Shown here: one piece after another, positions 22,565 through 33,421 of the stretch
How positions within the stretch are numbered: position 1 is the first letter of the stretch
How the letters are laid out: each line of letters starts with the position of its first letter
From: Cafeteria roenbergensis
Lineage: Eukaryota > Sar > Bigyra > Bicosoecida > Cafeteriaceae
DNA: 64,000 nucleotides
Direction of reading: 5' to 3'
Assembly: GCA_008330645.1 (NCBI GenBank)
Contig: VLTN01000005.1
Location: 62,001 to 126,000 of the forward strand
The notes under the pieces: generated by a model
Seen by the model: the letters and a program-made list of their open reading frames with translations, nothing else
Database searches by the model: none
What the model was told of the DNA's origin: nothing
Program-made: the position numbers and the translations under genes

Positions 22565-22962
22565 GGCGACTGCCGTGGCACAGGACTCGGCCGCTGCGGT
22601 TGGCGGGCTCCCGTAGCCCAGGAACGGTGGCCCCGCGCGCGAAATCCCGTTTCAGCGGCAGCGTTGCTGCGCGGCTGTTGTCCGCCTGCAAATATCCGAG
22701 ATGCGCGGCGCTGCCTCTGCTTGCATCGGGCCGTGCTGCACCAACGCCCCTGCCGCACTGCCGGCCGGGCCAGGCGGGGCCATGGCAGCAGAAGCCTCGG
22801 CAGCCGGGGCTGCTGGTGCCGCTGCTGGGCTTCCCGGGGACGACGGCGGGGACCCGTGAGGCGCGCAGTGGCGCCCGCGTGGGCAACTGTGCGATGTGCC
22901 GCCGCCGTTTTGCAACTCTGCGCCCGCCGCCCCTGCCGCTGCGCTGGTTTGACCGCAGCGAC
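22565..22962. promoter_or_regulatory. Bidirectional promoter region of the Bfr1-vigilin gene and MRE11
   Basis: About 400 bp between divergent start codons. No TATA box is visible. The sequence is of ordinary GC for the window, and the open frames crossing it lack family features. The promoter assignment is from orientation alone. Confidence 0.45.
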
Positions 22963-25900
22963 ATGCTCCGCATTCTCGTGTTCACGGACAACCACTGCGG
23001 GTTCATGGAGCGCGACGCTGTGCGGGGCGAGGACTCGTTCCTGGCGTTTGAGGAGGCGCTGCAGTTCGGCCGCAAGGAGGGCGTGGACTTTGCGGTGAAC
23101 AGCGGGGACATTTTTCACGAGAACCGGCCGTCGAGGTATACGAACCATCGTGTGCTCTCGGCGCTGCGGACGCACTGCATGGGCTCTCGGCCGATTCGGT
23201 TCGAGCTGCTCTCCGACCAAGCCCGCCACTTTGGCAGCGAAGGCAAGTGAGGAGGTCCCGCGCACGCGCTTTGCTCGCAGGCAGTGCGGCTGGTCCTCGC
23301 TAGCGTGCGCGCGCGCCGCAGCATCGACGCCGCGGCCCGGTGCCCGGACTCGTGCCCGCAGGTTCCGGCGGGTGAACTACATGGACCCCCATTTCAACGT
23401 TGACATGCCCGTGTTTTGCATCCACGGCAACCACGACGACCCCACCATCGATCGAGGAGATGCGGTGAGCGTGGCTTGGCGAGTACTCGGCGTGGCCGCG
23501 CCGGGCGGAGAGGCAGGGGCTGGTGGCTGCGGTTGCAAGCCCGCCCCAGTTGTTGCATTGCCCTTTTGTGCCCCTAGCGCCGCAGTCGCTCGGAGCCCTG
23601 CACGTGCTGGAGGCCGCGAACATGGTCAACTACTTCGGGCGGCAGCGTTCCGTGGACGACATCGTGCTGGAGCCGCTGCTGTTTCGCAAGGGCAAAACAC
23701 AGATGGCTCTCTATGGTCTCGGCAACATGCGCGACGAACGCCTTCACGCCGCTTTCATGGCAGACAAGGTGCGCTTCATGCGGCCCACGAACGCGGGATC
23801 GTGGGTGAACGTGCTGCTGATCCACCAGAACCGCGAGGACCCCAGGCGGGGCCTGAAGAGCTGCATCAAGGTCGACTTCATCCCAAAGTTCATCGTGAGC
23901 CGCTGCTGCAACTTGCTCTCCTCGCGGCCGTGGCTGCTGCTTGCGTGGCCGCGCCTCGCATGGGGCGGCCACCCACCGCCCCTGGCCAACCGCCCTCCCT
24001 GCCCTCCGCAGGATCTTGTGATTTGGGGCCACGAGCACGACTCGCGCATCGTGCCGCAGCCCACGGCAGGAAACCACTTCTTCGTGAGCCAGCCTGGGTC
24101 GAGCGTGGCGACTTCCCTCATGGAAGGGGAGGCCCTCCCCAAGCACATCGGCGTCCTGGAGGTGAAGCACAGCCGCTTCCGCATCGTTCCCCACCGCCTG
24201 CGCTGCGTGAGGCCTTTCCTCACCGAGTCGGTGACTCTCGCACAGGAGCCGGCCGTGTCCAGCGCCATGGCCGCCGAGCGGGCGGAGGGCCTCGCGCTTG
24301 ACGACGCCATGCCGGCTGGCTCGGCCGCAGTTCGCGCAGCAGTGCAGGACGCATTGGAAGCCAGGGTGGAGGCGCTCGTCAGGCGGGCAGCCGAGGAGCT
24401 GGCCGCCCGGCCCGCGGACGAGCTGCCGCCCAAGGCGCTGCAGCTGCCTCTGGTGCGCGTCAGGGTCGAGCACACGGGGCTCCCGGCCCTGTCAAACAAG
24501 ATCTTCGGAGCCGAGTGAGTTGAGGCAGCGCGCTGGAGCCGAACGGCCTCGCTGCCCACGCGACCGTCGCAGCGGTGGCGCAGCCCGCACGCTTGCCTGC
24601 TCCCCCGCACGCTCCAGATCTCTGACTTGCTTGGCCAAGACTGTGCGCGCTCGCAGCTTCGCGGGTCGTGTTGCCAACCCTGGCGACATATTGCTGTTCC
24701 ACAAAGCTCGCCCAAAGCGCGAACCCCGGGGCAAGGCGGCTTCGTCGGCCGCCGCCGGGTCGGACCTCGACGAGCTGATTCAGCACCAAGGCGACGGTGC
24801 GGACCGGTCGAGCATGACGGACCTCCTTCGCGACACGCTCAAGGGGATGGACGGGAAGCTGCGCGCGCTGACGGACGTCCGCCTCATCGGCGCGCTCGAG
24901 CGATTTGTGTGGGAGAACGACGCCGCGGCATTCCAGGGTGAGAGCGTGCAGCTTGCTTGCAGCAGAGCGAGCTGCGCGCGTGCCACCTTTCCCTCCCCTG
25001 TGACAGTGGAGCGGGAATCCACGCAGCGTCCGATGGCCTTTTGCTGGGCCAATGTCCGCCCGCCCGCCCGCCCTCCCGCCTGTCTGCCCGCCTGCAGAGA
25101 TGGTGGACCAGCGACTCAAGCGACTACAGAGGAACCTCATGGACCAGGCTCACGCGCAGCTGGGCGCTGGGCGCGCGCAGCGAGCGGACTCGGTGGGCAA
25201 GCTCATCGAGGAGGACACTGCTCGAGACCACCGCTCATGGGTGCAGCGCAGACAGTCCACGCAGCAGCGCGCCAAGGAGCAGTCGGAGGAGGCACTTCGC
25301 AGGCTCGGCGCGGCCGTTGGCGTCGGCGAGCGTGCCGGCGCGGCGACGCCGTCAGCGGCAGCAGCTGCCGCCCCTTCGCGGCCATCCGTCGCAGATGCGC
25401 CTCCTCGGCGAGGCCAGGCCTCCGCGGCCCGGAGCAAGCGTGCGGGCAAGCGACCCAGGCCCAGCGCACCCGCAGAGGGCCCTTCCGCGTCCTCCGCAAA
25501 GGCTCCCCGCGGCCTGCCAGTTGTGGAGGAGACGGACACGAGCTCTGACTCAGAGTTCGAGGGCAGCGAGCCGCGGGACCGGAGCCGGCACAGGCGCACC
25601 GCCGAGGGGGGATACAGCCCCGACATCGGAGCCCAGCCGCATTCAGCTCGACGGCGAGCCCCTCAGCGCGGCGGAGCAGCCGGTGCCGCCGGAAGCGAGG
25701 GCGACGACGACGACATTTCGTCCGACGACGGGGCGGGGCCTGTTCCGTCGGGGCTGGATGTCTCGCGGTCGTTGCCCCGCAGCCGCCGCACTGGGCCATC
25801 CATGAGCAGGAGCCGCAAGCGGAGCCCTAGTCGCTCGCGGTCCAGAGAGCCGGCTGCAGCAGTCATTGCGCTCAGCGACGACGACGACGACGATGTTGGT

Positions 25901-25969
25901 GACGTCGGGCTTGCGGCAGCGCCCCCCAAGGCCCGTCCAAGAAGGCGGCGAGGGGCAAAGCTGACATGA
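22963..25969 (+). CDS. MRE11: Double-strand-break repair nuclease MRE11
   Basis: Mn-dependent nuclease of the MRE11-RAD50-NBS1 complex, acting in the nucleus in end resection and checkpoint signalling. Six exons: 22963-23246, 23362-23464, 23586-23894, 24012-24514, 24657-24937, 25098-25969; all joins keep frame, giving 783 residues. Phosphoesterase motifs are present in order: FTDNHCGF (D and H), NSGDIFHEN (GD), IHGNHDDP (GNHD), IHQNRED, and VIWGHEHDS (GHEH). One difference is NSGD where most homologs read LGGD. RVANPGDILLF marks the capping domain as in animals. The C-terminal 300 residues are disordered with acidic, Ser-rich and SR-like runs (RSRKRSPSRSRSRE) and the acidic stretch ALSDDDDDDVGD, taking the place of the animal GAR/DWD-type tail. 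The N-terminus is about 15 residues shorter than in human. Splice joins were set by continuity with the human sequence. Confidence 0.95.
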
Positions 25970-26184
25970 CAAGCACGTTGCTGCCAGAGAGGCTTGGGCG
26001 TGCGTGCGAGTGAGCGAGCGGGCGAGCGAGCGGCGAGGCTTGTGGGGGTGTGTGAGGGCGACCATGCGTCCACGCAAGCGACTGGCCACCCAGTCGACGG
26101 CGGAGGCTTGGGAACAATAGGGCGAGCGCCGCCCCGCGAGCCGGCGCGCGCTGGCGAGCAAGCTGGCAAGCCACTCCAAGTCAG

Positions 26185-29100
26185 CTAGACAAGCATGCCC
26201 CCAGTCTGGGGGTTGATCATAGAGAGAGTCGGGGCAGCCGCGCCCTGGGTGCTTTCGATAGCCGAATACACGTTCCTGTCAAACTGCTGGAAAAAGGGCC
26301 AAATGCGGAGCGCCTGCTCGGAAAAGTCTGGGACCAGCACGAGGCCGCGCACCCAGCGGCGGAGCGGGTCCTTCCCTGCGCGAGAGACCGGGCCCAGGCA
26401 CTCGGGGGGCGGGGCCAGGTACTGCGGGTTCCGAAAGCGGCTTGCAGACGCCCGCAGCATAGCCCACTCGGGCACCGAGCAAGCTTGCATGCCTGCCGCG
26501 GCGCGGTCGGACTCGTTGTCGAAGAGGAAGGCGCCGCCCCACCCCGCCTGCGAGACGATGAAGACCTCCTCGAGGAGCAGAGGGGTGAACTCGAAGCGCT
26601 CTGGGAACTGCCGGTACACTTGAAAGACGCAGTCGAGCCACTGCAGGAAGATCGGCGAGGCCTCTTCGCTGTCGCAGTGCAGCCGGCCCATGCGCTCGGA
26701 GAACTTGTGGCCGAACTGCAACCAGTCAGTGGCAATGAGGGTCTGGAACCCGTCCAGCGTGCGGTAGTACGGGTCCATGAGAAGCTTGGCGAGCGACGAG
26801 ACCTGGGCGGTGCGGTCCCAGCCGTCCGAGCAGTGCACCAGCACGGAGATGCCCAGCGCGTCCACGAGCCGCACGCACCGCACCGACGCCGCCAGGATGT
26901 TCGAGGCGAGCGAGAGCCACCCAGACTCGGACACCTCTCGCATGAAGGGCGAGCGCTTGCCCACGTCGTCCAGAACGGCGCTGAGGCCAAGAGGCTGGCC
27001 CAGAGTTGTGGCCGCCGCGACGCTGTCTGCAAACTCGGGCGTCCAGTGCGCGGCGGACGCGGCCGCCGGGCTGAGCCGGTCCGGGCCGGTGGGCGGGGGA
27101 GCACCGCCGCCTCGCGCGATGATGTGCCGGCTCGCGGTGCGCGCCGTGTCCCGCTGAAAGTGGCGCTCCTGCAGCGCGCGAACGCTCGGCACGATGGCCG
27201 CCGACGGCCTGCGGCACGCTCGCGCGAGGGCGTTGTACGACTTGCGGACCGCGTGGATGTTGGCGATGTTGCAGAAGAGCACCGAGCACCTGGAGTACCC
27301 CATTGACTCGAAACCGCCGCCCTTGAGCATGTTCGCCTGGGCGCTCAGCACCGGGCGGCAGTCGATGATGGCCAGCTGGTCGGCGGGGCACGGGCTCGCT
27401 CGCCTGATGTGCTCAAGCAGCTGCTCATCGTGGGTGCTTCGCTGGCCCATGGCCCCGGTCAGCGGCTGGCTGGAGCGGCAGATGGCCGCGCCGTTGGCCG
27501 GGTGATACCACGTCAGCGCAGGGACGCGACCCTTGGACCGGAACAAGGCGGCGGCGCGCACCACGATGTCGTCCGCGCGCGCCGGAACCACGAATGCCCG
27601 CGGGTATGAGCGCGAGAGGCCAAACGCGTCGTTGAGGCGGCACGCGCGCCAAAAGGCGGCAGGCACGCCCTGCCGCCGGAAGTCGGCGATGGAGTCGCCG
27701 GCCATAGTCTGCCATGCAACGGCAGACGCCCTCGAGGCGTCTCGCAGCCAGCTCCGGATCTGCGGCGACACAAGCACCTTTGCGCCGCGCACGGCGCACG
27801 GGGCGCCTCCGGGCGGCTCAGCAGGCAGGGGAGAGTTGTCCAAGTCGTCCTCGTCGTGCTCGCCCGCCCGCTCGCCCGGTTCCCTGCTGCCCTCTCTCAG
27901 GAGCGAAGACACGTGCGTCGCGCTCTGCGCCGCGAAGGCCGTTTCGGACGACCGCGACGCGATGATCTGATAGGCGAGGCGCGTGCGCAGCAGCTCGCAG
28001 ACCACTGGGGCCGGCGCCGCGTCGGCGTCGCTGGGCCCCAGTCCCAGCGCCTCGTGCTCAGGCAGGACGCCAGCGCCGAGGATGATGAACCGGGGGGCGC
28101 GGGCGTCGGTGGTGACGATCCCCAGCACCGGGAGCTGAGCCTCCGCAAAGGAGGCCGAGGTGCCCGCGGCCAGCGACCCGAGCATCGTGGTTTCGTCTAC
28201 CCGAGGTGCCTGGCCGCCGCCGGCCCCTCTGCCGCCTCTGGGCGTGGTGCCGCCTGCGCCCAGGTTGCGTCGGCTCTGCGCGCCGGCCTTGGGCGACCCA
28301 GCCGCTTGCTTGTCCGAGGCTGTTCGGGCGAGCGCGCCCGCCCGGGGGTCGGATGACGCCGGCGGGCCGGCGCTTGGCTCCGCACCGCCCGCCTGGCTGC
28401 TGGCTCGGTCGCCGGGGCCGGCTCCGACCTCAGCCACCGGCGAAGTGTGCACACTGCCCGGTCCGGCCGCTGTGGGCGCAGCTGCCGGGACCTTTTCGTC
28501 TGCCGGCGCCCGCCCCGCTGCTGCTGCCGCCGAGACCTGCTCCACCACGCGGACAAGCTTGGCTTCGCGTGCCCAGCGGGCCTGGTCGGCCGCTGGGCCT
28601 GTCGCAGAGAGGGCCATCATTGCAGGTGTCATGGCAACGGACAGGCGCCCGGTGCGCCGGCGCCCACCCGTGCCTCGCGACCTACGCAGCATGTGCGCCG
28701 CGGAGCGCAGCGCGGCAGCGGACGAGCCCTGACCGGCCGCGGGCGAGGCAGCCGCGCTGTCCTCGGACAGCTGTCCCCCCTCCGACGACGGTGTGACAGG
28801 CAGTTCGACAGCGAGACGTGCGCCACCGATGGCAGGCGGCCGCGCCGCTCTGAAGGCGACAGGGAGCTCTGCCAGCTGCTCGCCCTCCTCGCTGCGTCCC
28901 GACTCGCTCACGGAGGAGCCCGAGCGCAAGGCCGGCGAGGTTGGCGACTCGGCGCCCGACGGAACATGCCTCGCAACGGGGCCGGGGTCGCGGTGCCGAG
29001 GAGGCGGCGGTGGCCGCGAGCGCGGAGGAGGGGGTTTCGGCGCGGCCGACCTGCTCGGCGGGGCTGGCGCTGCGGTCGCCACGATCTCGTCGGGCGCAGC

Positions 29101-32076
29101 CCGTTCGGCGAGCCCGCCGCTGCCCGATATCAGGGCAGGGAGCGAATGTGCGTCGCTGACAGGACTCCCAGGCTGCTCGCCGTCCGAGGCGCCCGCAGAG
29201 CCGTCGTCGGACGCACCCTCTGACAGCGCGGCGTCGGGCGCGGCCGGCCCAGGCTGGTGCCTGGCCGTGAAGATGCCCCTGAGGTGTGACATGACCGAGG
29301 AACGGCGCGAGGACCTGGAGCGGTGCCTGCCGGTCTCGAAGTGTTGCCTGCGCTCCACCGCGGTGGCCAGCAGAGGGGGGTCGGATGGCGCTCCTCCCGC
29401 TGGAGCCGAAGACGGCGGCAGCAGGGAGCGGGCTGGTCCCGCGCCCGTCGGCGCGGCGCCCGCGCTCCGGCCTCCGGCCCAGTCCTCCACGATGAGAGCG
29501 GTGCCGAGGGCAACGCGCGACCCTCGTGCAGGGCGGCCCCCCGCCGCCGACGGAGCCCCCGCAGGCGGAGCCGCAACATCGCCGCCCCCGGCCAAGACTG
29601 ACCCAGAGTCGTCGTCCTCCGTGTCCAGCCACGCCGCGGGAAGCTGTTCGTCGTCGCCGGCGCTGGAGGACCCGACGGTGGACCCCGACTCCTGCCTCCG
29701 GTGAGCGTCCCTGCCCGCGCCCATGACGCGCCGGATCGCGCCCATCACCCCAGAGCCGACCCTCTGGTGCGACTCGGCAGACGACTGGCGCCTGTGTCCG
29801 CTAGCCTCAGATCCCGCTGCGTCAGATATGGCCCGAACGCGGGTCGGCTCCGAAAAGGCGGCCTGGGACCCGCCAGCCGCGTCGCTGAGCACGGAGTCGG
29901 GGTCGGGGGAGTGCTCGTCGATGCGGGCTAGCGGAGCGCGGGAGTCGTCGGCCTTGCCAACCAGGCCCTTGGTGATGCTGTCGTAGAGGGCGCGCAGGGG
30001 CGGGACAGGGGCGTCGCCGCCCTTGTTGACGGCAGCGTTCCGAGCTGACACAGCGAGGAGCGACCGCAGCGGCACCGCGAAGCTCAGCACGCGCTGCTCC
30101 GCGCCGTGCCCCACTCCCTGGTCCACCTCCACGCGCAGGCCGTCGCAGTCGCCCGGCCCCCCCCACAGTCCCGCGAGAGGCGAGGAGAGGGGGGGGCGGA
30201 GCTCGCCGCCATCGGACCCGTTCGGAGACCGCGCATGGGTGTCGGCAGCAAGCTGCCCCGTGGAGGCGGCCTTGGAGTGCGCCCCCCCCCGCCGGAGCAT
30301 CGCCCTGGCACGGCGGGCGGTGCCGCCTCCTCGTTCCGGCCCAGGGCGGGCAGGCCCGCCACCGGCTGCGCCGCTGGCTTCGCCGCTGGCTGCGCTGCTG
30401 GCCGCGGCGGCTGCCTCCTCTGCGGGAAGATGCCGCCGCTCCCCGCCGGACCACGCATCTCGGTCCAGCTCCGCAGCCTCTGGGGGCCGCTTGGCCGACG
30501 ACGCAGCGGTATTGCCGCCCAGCCTGGAGCCGGCCCCGTCCGAGTCTCGGTCTCCGCTGTCGGCGGCATCGCTCCCGTCGCTCGCGTCCCCCGAGCCGAG
30601 ATGGTCGCCCTCGCTCCCACAGTCGTCTGGGTCCGGCACCGAGTGGGTTGCCGCCACCCACACCAGGCGAAAGTTCGTGAGGAAGAGTGTGCCCGGGAAC
30701 AGGCCGGCCCTGGCGTCAGCAAAGGGGCGGAGCAGCACCTGCGCGGCGGCCTCAACCGTCTCGCACGCAGCCGGCGGCCAGTCCGCCAGCACGTTGAACA
30801 GCCCGGGCTCGAGGCTGCGGGCGTCGCCCAGCGCAAGCGCCCTCACCACCTCGACCTGGGCGCGCGCCGCGGGGTGCAGGGGCAGGTCCAGCGTGTCGGC
30901 GAGGGCGCTGCGCGCAGGGGGCGGGGCAGCTGCGCCCGCTCCCCACTGGCTGTGCAGCCACGGATGGGCATCCCCAGGCGCATGCCCTGGCAACGGCGAC
31001 GGCGCGGACCCAGGTCGAGGGAGCGAGCCCGGGAGCGCGGCGCCCCCGCCAGGAGCGCCGGCCCAGCCTGCGCCCGAGGGCGGCGGAGTCCCTGCCCAGG
31101 AGGCAGCTTTGTGAGCGGAGCCCGTGGCCGGCAGGAGCGGCCTGAAGAATGCCGGAAGCGTGCGGATCGCGGCAAAGGCCCTGCCCCACTGGGGCTGCGG
31201 CGCCAGCGACGAGGTCAGCTCGATGAAAACTTCGCCAACACACGAGGCGAGGGGGAGCATGCCCGCCGCACCGGCACTGGAGCTGGTCGTGGGCTGCGCG
31301 AGCGGAAGGCGGAACCGCCTCGCCACTGGCGAGGCGCGCAGCAGCGGCACAGTCGCCCGGCCGATGACGCGTCCGCCCTTGTCCTCGTCGGCCACGTCTA
31401 CCACCGCGAAGAGGTTTGTCCTGGCAAATGGCAGCGTGATCGTCTCGTTGAACGCTGGGTCGGTCGGCACGCCGACGCCGACCCTCGAGCGCGCAATGTG
31501 GGTGCCGCAGGCCACGCACACAAAGGGGGCACCGCGAGGCGCGAGGGAAAGCCCGCTGGCTCGCAGAATCCGAATGGTGATGGTGCCCTTGCCCACCGAG
31601 GCGGCCACCGCGGCCGAAGCCTCGCTGTTGAACTGCTGGCTGTGGGCCTCGCGCTGCCTGCCCGGGCCAGCATCCACAGCCCCCGCACCCGAAGCGGCAG
31701 AGGGCACAGTGTCCCCGGCTGGCCTGACCGACCGGTCGTCGCGCTCCCTTGCCATGCTGGACTGGCGAGCGTGCTCAATCACTGCCATCCACTGCCTGCG
31801 CTGCGAGTCACTTGCTGCGGCCAGCCAGTACTCCGGCTGACCCTCCCTGGCAACCACGAAGCCGTTGGCAATGGCCGAGACCACCCGAATCGTTGTGCTC
31901 TTGGTGATGCTGATGGAGCCGCGCGGGGCCTGGCCGCTGTCGCGGTCCGCGTCTGCAACATAGTAGTTCAGGACATACCCGCGCAGGAAGTCGTACTCGA
32001 GCACAAAAGTCCGGAAGCGCCACGACGGGATAATGTGGCCACGTTTTCGCAGCCTCCCTTGGAGGAGGGGCTCCAT
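26185..32076 (-). CDS. PH-C2-GRAM-myotubularin phosphoinositide 3-phosphatase
   Basis: Predicted PI3P/PI(3,5)P2 phosphatase of 1,963 residues in one open frame from an ATG at 32076. Residues 1-105 form a PH domain (LLQGRLRKRGH start, QRRQWMAVIEHA end). A C2 domain follows at about 170-260 (GTITIRILRASGLSL, DPAFNETITLPF). A GRAM/PH-GRAM domain begins at about 460 (PGTLFLTNFRLVWVA) but is broken by two long Ser/Ala/Gly-rich inserts: its later strands appear as RVLSFAVPLRSLL near 30,050 and PVLGIVTTDARAPRFIIL near 28,110. The myotubularin catalytic domain fills 26,350-27,780, with DFRRQGVPAAFW, SRSYPRAFVVPARAD and the P-loop HCSDGWDRT carrying the catalytic Cys and Arg, so it should be an active enzyme rather than a pseudophosphatase. 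SFSERMGRL-type and SPIFLQWLDCVFQ segments close the domain. The gene ends with TAG. PH plus C2 ahead of GRAM is not the common animal layout. Confidence 0.9.
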   Translation of the reverse strand: MEPLLQGRLRKRGHIIPSWRFRTFVLEYDFLRGYVLNYYVADADRDSGQAPRGSISITKSTTIRVVSAIANGFVVAREGQPEYWLAAASDSQRRQWMAVIEHARQSSMARERDDRSVRPAGDTVPSAASGAGAVDAGPGRQREAHSQQFNSEASAAVAASVGKGTITIRILRASGLSLAPRGAPFVCVACGTHIARSRVGVGVPTDPAFNETITLPFARTNLFAVVDVADEDKGGRVIGRATVPLLRASPVARRFRLPLAQPTTSSSAGAAGMLPLASCVGEVFIELTSSLAPQPQWGRAFAAIRTLPAFFRPLLPATGSAHKAASWAGTPPPSGAGWAGAPGGGAALPGSLPRPGSAPSPLPGHAPGDAHPWLHSQWGAGAAAPPPARSALADTLDLPLHPAARAQVEVVRALALGDARSLEPGLFNVLADWPPAACETVEAAAQVLLRPFADARAGLFPGTLFLTNFRLVWVAATHSVPDPDDCGSEGDHLGSGDASDGSDAADSGDRDSDGAGSRLGGNTAASSAKRPPEAAELDRDAWSGGERRHLPAEEAAAAASSAASGEASGAAGGGPARPGPERGGGTARRARAMLRRGGAHSKAASTGQLAADTHARSPNGSDGGELRPPLSSPLAGLWGGPGDCDGLRVEVDQGVGHGAEQRVLSFAVPLRSLLAVSARNAAVNKGGDAPVPPLRALYDSITKGLVGKADDSRAPLARIDEHSPDPDSVLSDAAGGSQAAFSEPTRVRAISDAAGSEASGHRRQSSAESHQRVGSGVMGAIRRVMGAGRDAHRRQESGSTVGSSSAGDDEQLPAAWLDTEDDDSGSVLAGGGDVAAPPAGAPSAAGGRPARGSRVALGTALIVEDWAGGRSAGAAPTGAGPARSLLPPSSAPAGGAPSDPPLLATAVERRQHFETGRHRSRSSRRSSVMSHLRGIFTARHQPGPAAPDAALSEGASDDGSAGASDGEQPGSPVSDAHSLPALISGSGGLAERAAPDEIVATAAPAPPSRSAAPKPPPPRSRPPPPPRHRDPGPVARHVPSGAESPTSPALRSGSSVSESGRSEEGEQLAELPVAFRAARPPAIGGARLAVELPVTPSSEGGQLSEDSAAASPAAGQGSSAAALRSAAHMLRRSRGTGGRRRTGRLSVAMTPAMMALSATGPAADQARWAREAKLVRVVEQVSAAAAAGRAPADEKVPAAAPTAAGPGSVHTSPVAEVGAGPGDRASSQAGGAEPSAGPPASSDPRAGALARTASDKQAAGSPKAGAQSRRNLGAGGTTPRGGRGAGGGQAPRVDETTMLGSLAAGTSASFAEAQLPVLGIVTTDARAPRFIILGAGVLPEHEALGLGPSDADAAPAPVVCELLRTRLAYQIIASRSSETAFAAQSATHVSSLLREGSREPGERAGEHDEDDLDNSPLPAEPPGGAPCAVRGAKVLVSPQIRSWLRDASRASAVAWQTMAGDSIADFRRQGVPAAFWRACRLNDAFGLSRSYPRAFVVPARADDIVVRAAALFRSKGRVPALTWYHPANGAAICRSSQPLTGAMGQRSTHDEQLLEHIRRASPCPADQLAIIDCRPVLSAQANMLKGGGFESMGYSRCSVLFCNIANIHAVRKSYNALARACRRPSAAIVPSVRALQERHFQRDTARTASRHIIARGGGAPPPTGPDRLSPAAASAAHWTPEFADSVAAATTLGQPLGLSAVLDDVGKRSPFMREVSESGWLSLASNILAASVRCVRLVDALGISVLVHCSDGWDRTAQVSSLAKLLMDPYYRTLDGFQTLIATDWLQFGHKFSERMGRLHCDSEEASPIFLQWLDCVFQVYRQFPERFEFTPLLLEEVFIVSQAGWGGAFLFDNESDRAAAGMQACSVPEWAMLRASASRFRNPQYLAPPPECLGPVSRAGKDPLRRWVRGLVLVPDFSEQALRIWPFFQQFDRNVYSAIESTQGAAAPTLSMINPQTGGMLV

Positions 32077-32442
32077 GTCGGACGCGCGGGGCTCGCGCCC
32101 CCCCGGCCGCAGTCGGAGTGCGGAACGCCTGCCTCAACTTGGACAGAGCACTGTTCGCCAGCCCCGAGCGCCTAGGCACAAGAGCTGCTCCGGCCGGCCG
32201 CCGCCAGCAGGCAGGTCCGACGCACACGGACAGCAGCCGTCTGGAGTGCTCGTTCCTGCCGCAGTTTGGAGCGTGTGGTTCCTTGCGTGCGTTGACATCG
32301 TCGCGGCGGCCGGCTGTTTGTACGGACGCAACAACACGAATCGCAGCTCTCAGAGTTGAATGATGCACTCTGCAGGCCAAACTGCGACGACGGCGGCACG
32401 TCGACCGCCCCAACAGGCCTCGCGGCCCTGGGAGCGCAACGG
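32077..32442. other. Intergenic region upstream of the myotubularin gene
   Basis: About 365 bp between the myotubularin start and the stop of the MMADHC-like gene, both on the minus strand. It should hold the myotubularin promoter and the 3' end of its neighbour. I see no repeat, RNA gene or coding similarity. Confidence 0.45.
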
Positions 32443-33421
32443 TCACGCGTCGGGATCTTGGTGGTCGGGCGCCGTGCCCTCCGCAGCCGCGAGCAACCAC
32501 GGGTCTTTGTCCCCGGCGGGTTCGCCGCCGGCGGCCACTGCCACTGCGCGCACCAGCACCCGCAGGGGTGCCGTCGTGAACATGGTCGCCGGGTAAAACC
32601 TCGACCCCCATGCGGGGTGCAGGACGATGCGGCACCCGCCCGCGTCCGCCACAGGGTAGCGGAGCATGGAGGCGAAGCAGTCCACCTCGCTAAACACCGC
32701 GCCCCGCCCTTCGGCCAACATCTGCGAATTCACGCGGGGAGGTGGGAGCGGGGCAGAGCGGGGCAGCCGTGGGCGGGGGCCGCTGCCGAGGCGCTTTGCA
32801 ACGGACCACCACGGGCCGGCCAGGCCGGCCGCCGCGGTGGGGACGGAGCCGCCCACCTCCCAGTGGAGGCGAGCTGCTCACCGGGTGCCCGGAGCACGGG
32901 TCTATGAAGTCGGCCCAGTGGCCAAGGGCGAGAAGCTGGTCGCATACGCAGCGCGCCCACGCCGCAAACTGCGGCCAGCGAGTACAGGGGCGCCGTCGGG
33001 CGAGCACGTAATAGGGTGAGGTTTGGGGCGGGGGAGTGGGGCGGAGGCGGGGCGAGAGCGAACGGGGGCGGCAGTGACGTCACTCGGGAGCGGCGGGGAG
33101 CCCGACCGCCGCCCGCTAGCAGGCACCAGCCAGGGCCAAGGAGCCCTGGCACAGAGACACACGGGAGGGGGGCTGCCGCGCCCTCACTCTTTCCAAGCAG
33201 TCGTCCTTTTCCTTCGCTGCGCGGTCGCCCCATTCGGTGAGGTCCGCTTCGGTCCTTTGGGCTGTGGGGACGGCCAACAGGGGCGGCTTTCCGTCACGGC
33301 CGGCGCTGGCAAGCACGCTTGACGCAGGCGGGATGACGAGCTTCAGCTCCTCGATGAGCGCTCGCGAGCATTGGTGCACAGATGCTTCAATCGCGTTCGC
33401 AAGGGCAACGGGAGGCAGAAG
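32443..33421 (-). CDS. MMADHC: MMADHC-like cobalamin trafficking protein, 5' end unresolved
   Basis: Homolog of the cblD protein, which in animals hands cobalamin from MMACHC to methionine synthase and methylmalonyl-CoA mutase. Exons that I can support: 33188-33421 (5' limit uncertain), 32882-32968 and 32443-32721, with phase-0 joins across introns of 219 and 160 bp. The spliced product reads LLAVPTAQRTEADLTEWGDR, then FAAWARCVCDQLL, HWADFIDPCSG, then SEVDCFASMLRYPVADAGGC and HPAWGSRFYPATMFTTAP. Human cblD has the same order: TQKTKNDMTVWSEEV, WADFIDPSSG, RYRHLGFSVDDLGCCKV, SLWGTHVVVGSIFTNA. No in-frame ATG lies in the first supported exon, so at least one more upstream exon is needed; an ATG near 33530 (MADASAAPGG) is a candidate. 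The human N-terminal region with its mitochondrial signal is not recognised. The start probably lies within 300 bp of the divergent gene at 33697. Confidence 0.82.

Noticed and set aside
24012-24514. Reading MRE11 without the 117-bp intron before this exon, since the intron keeps frame
   Set aside because: The retained stretch would insert 39 residues between FI and DLVIWGHEH, where all homologs are continuous, and it has perfect GTGAGC and CAG ends.
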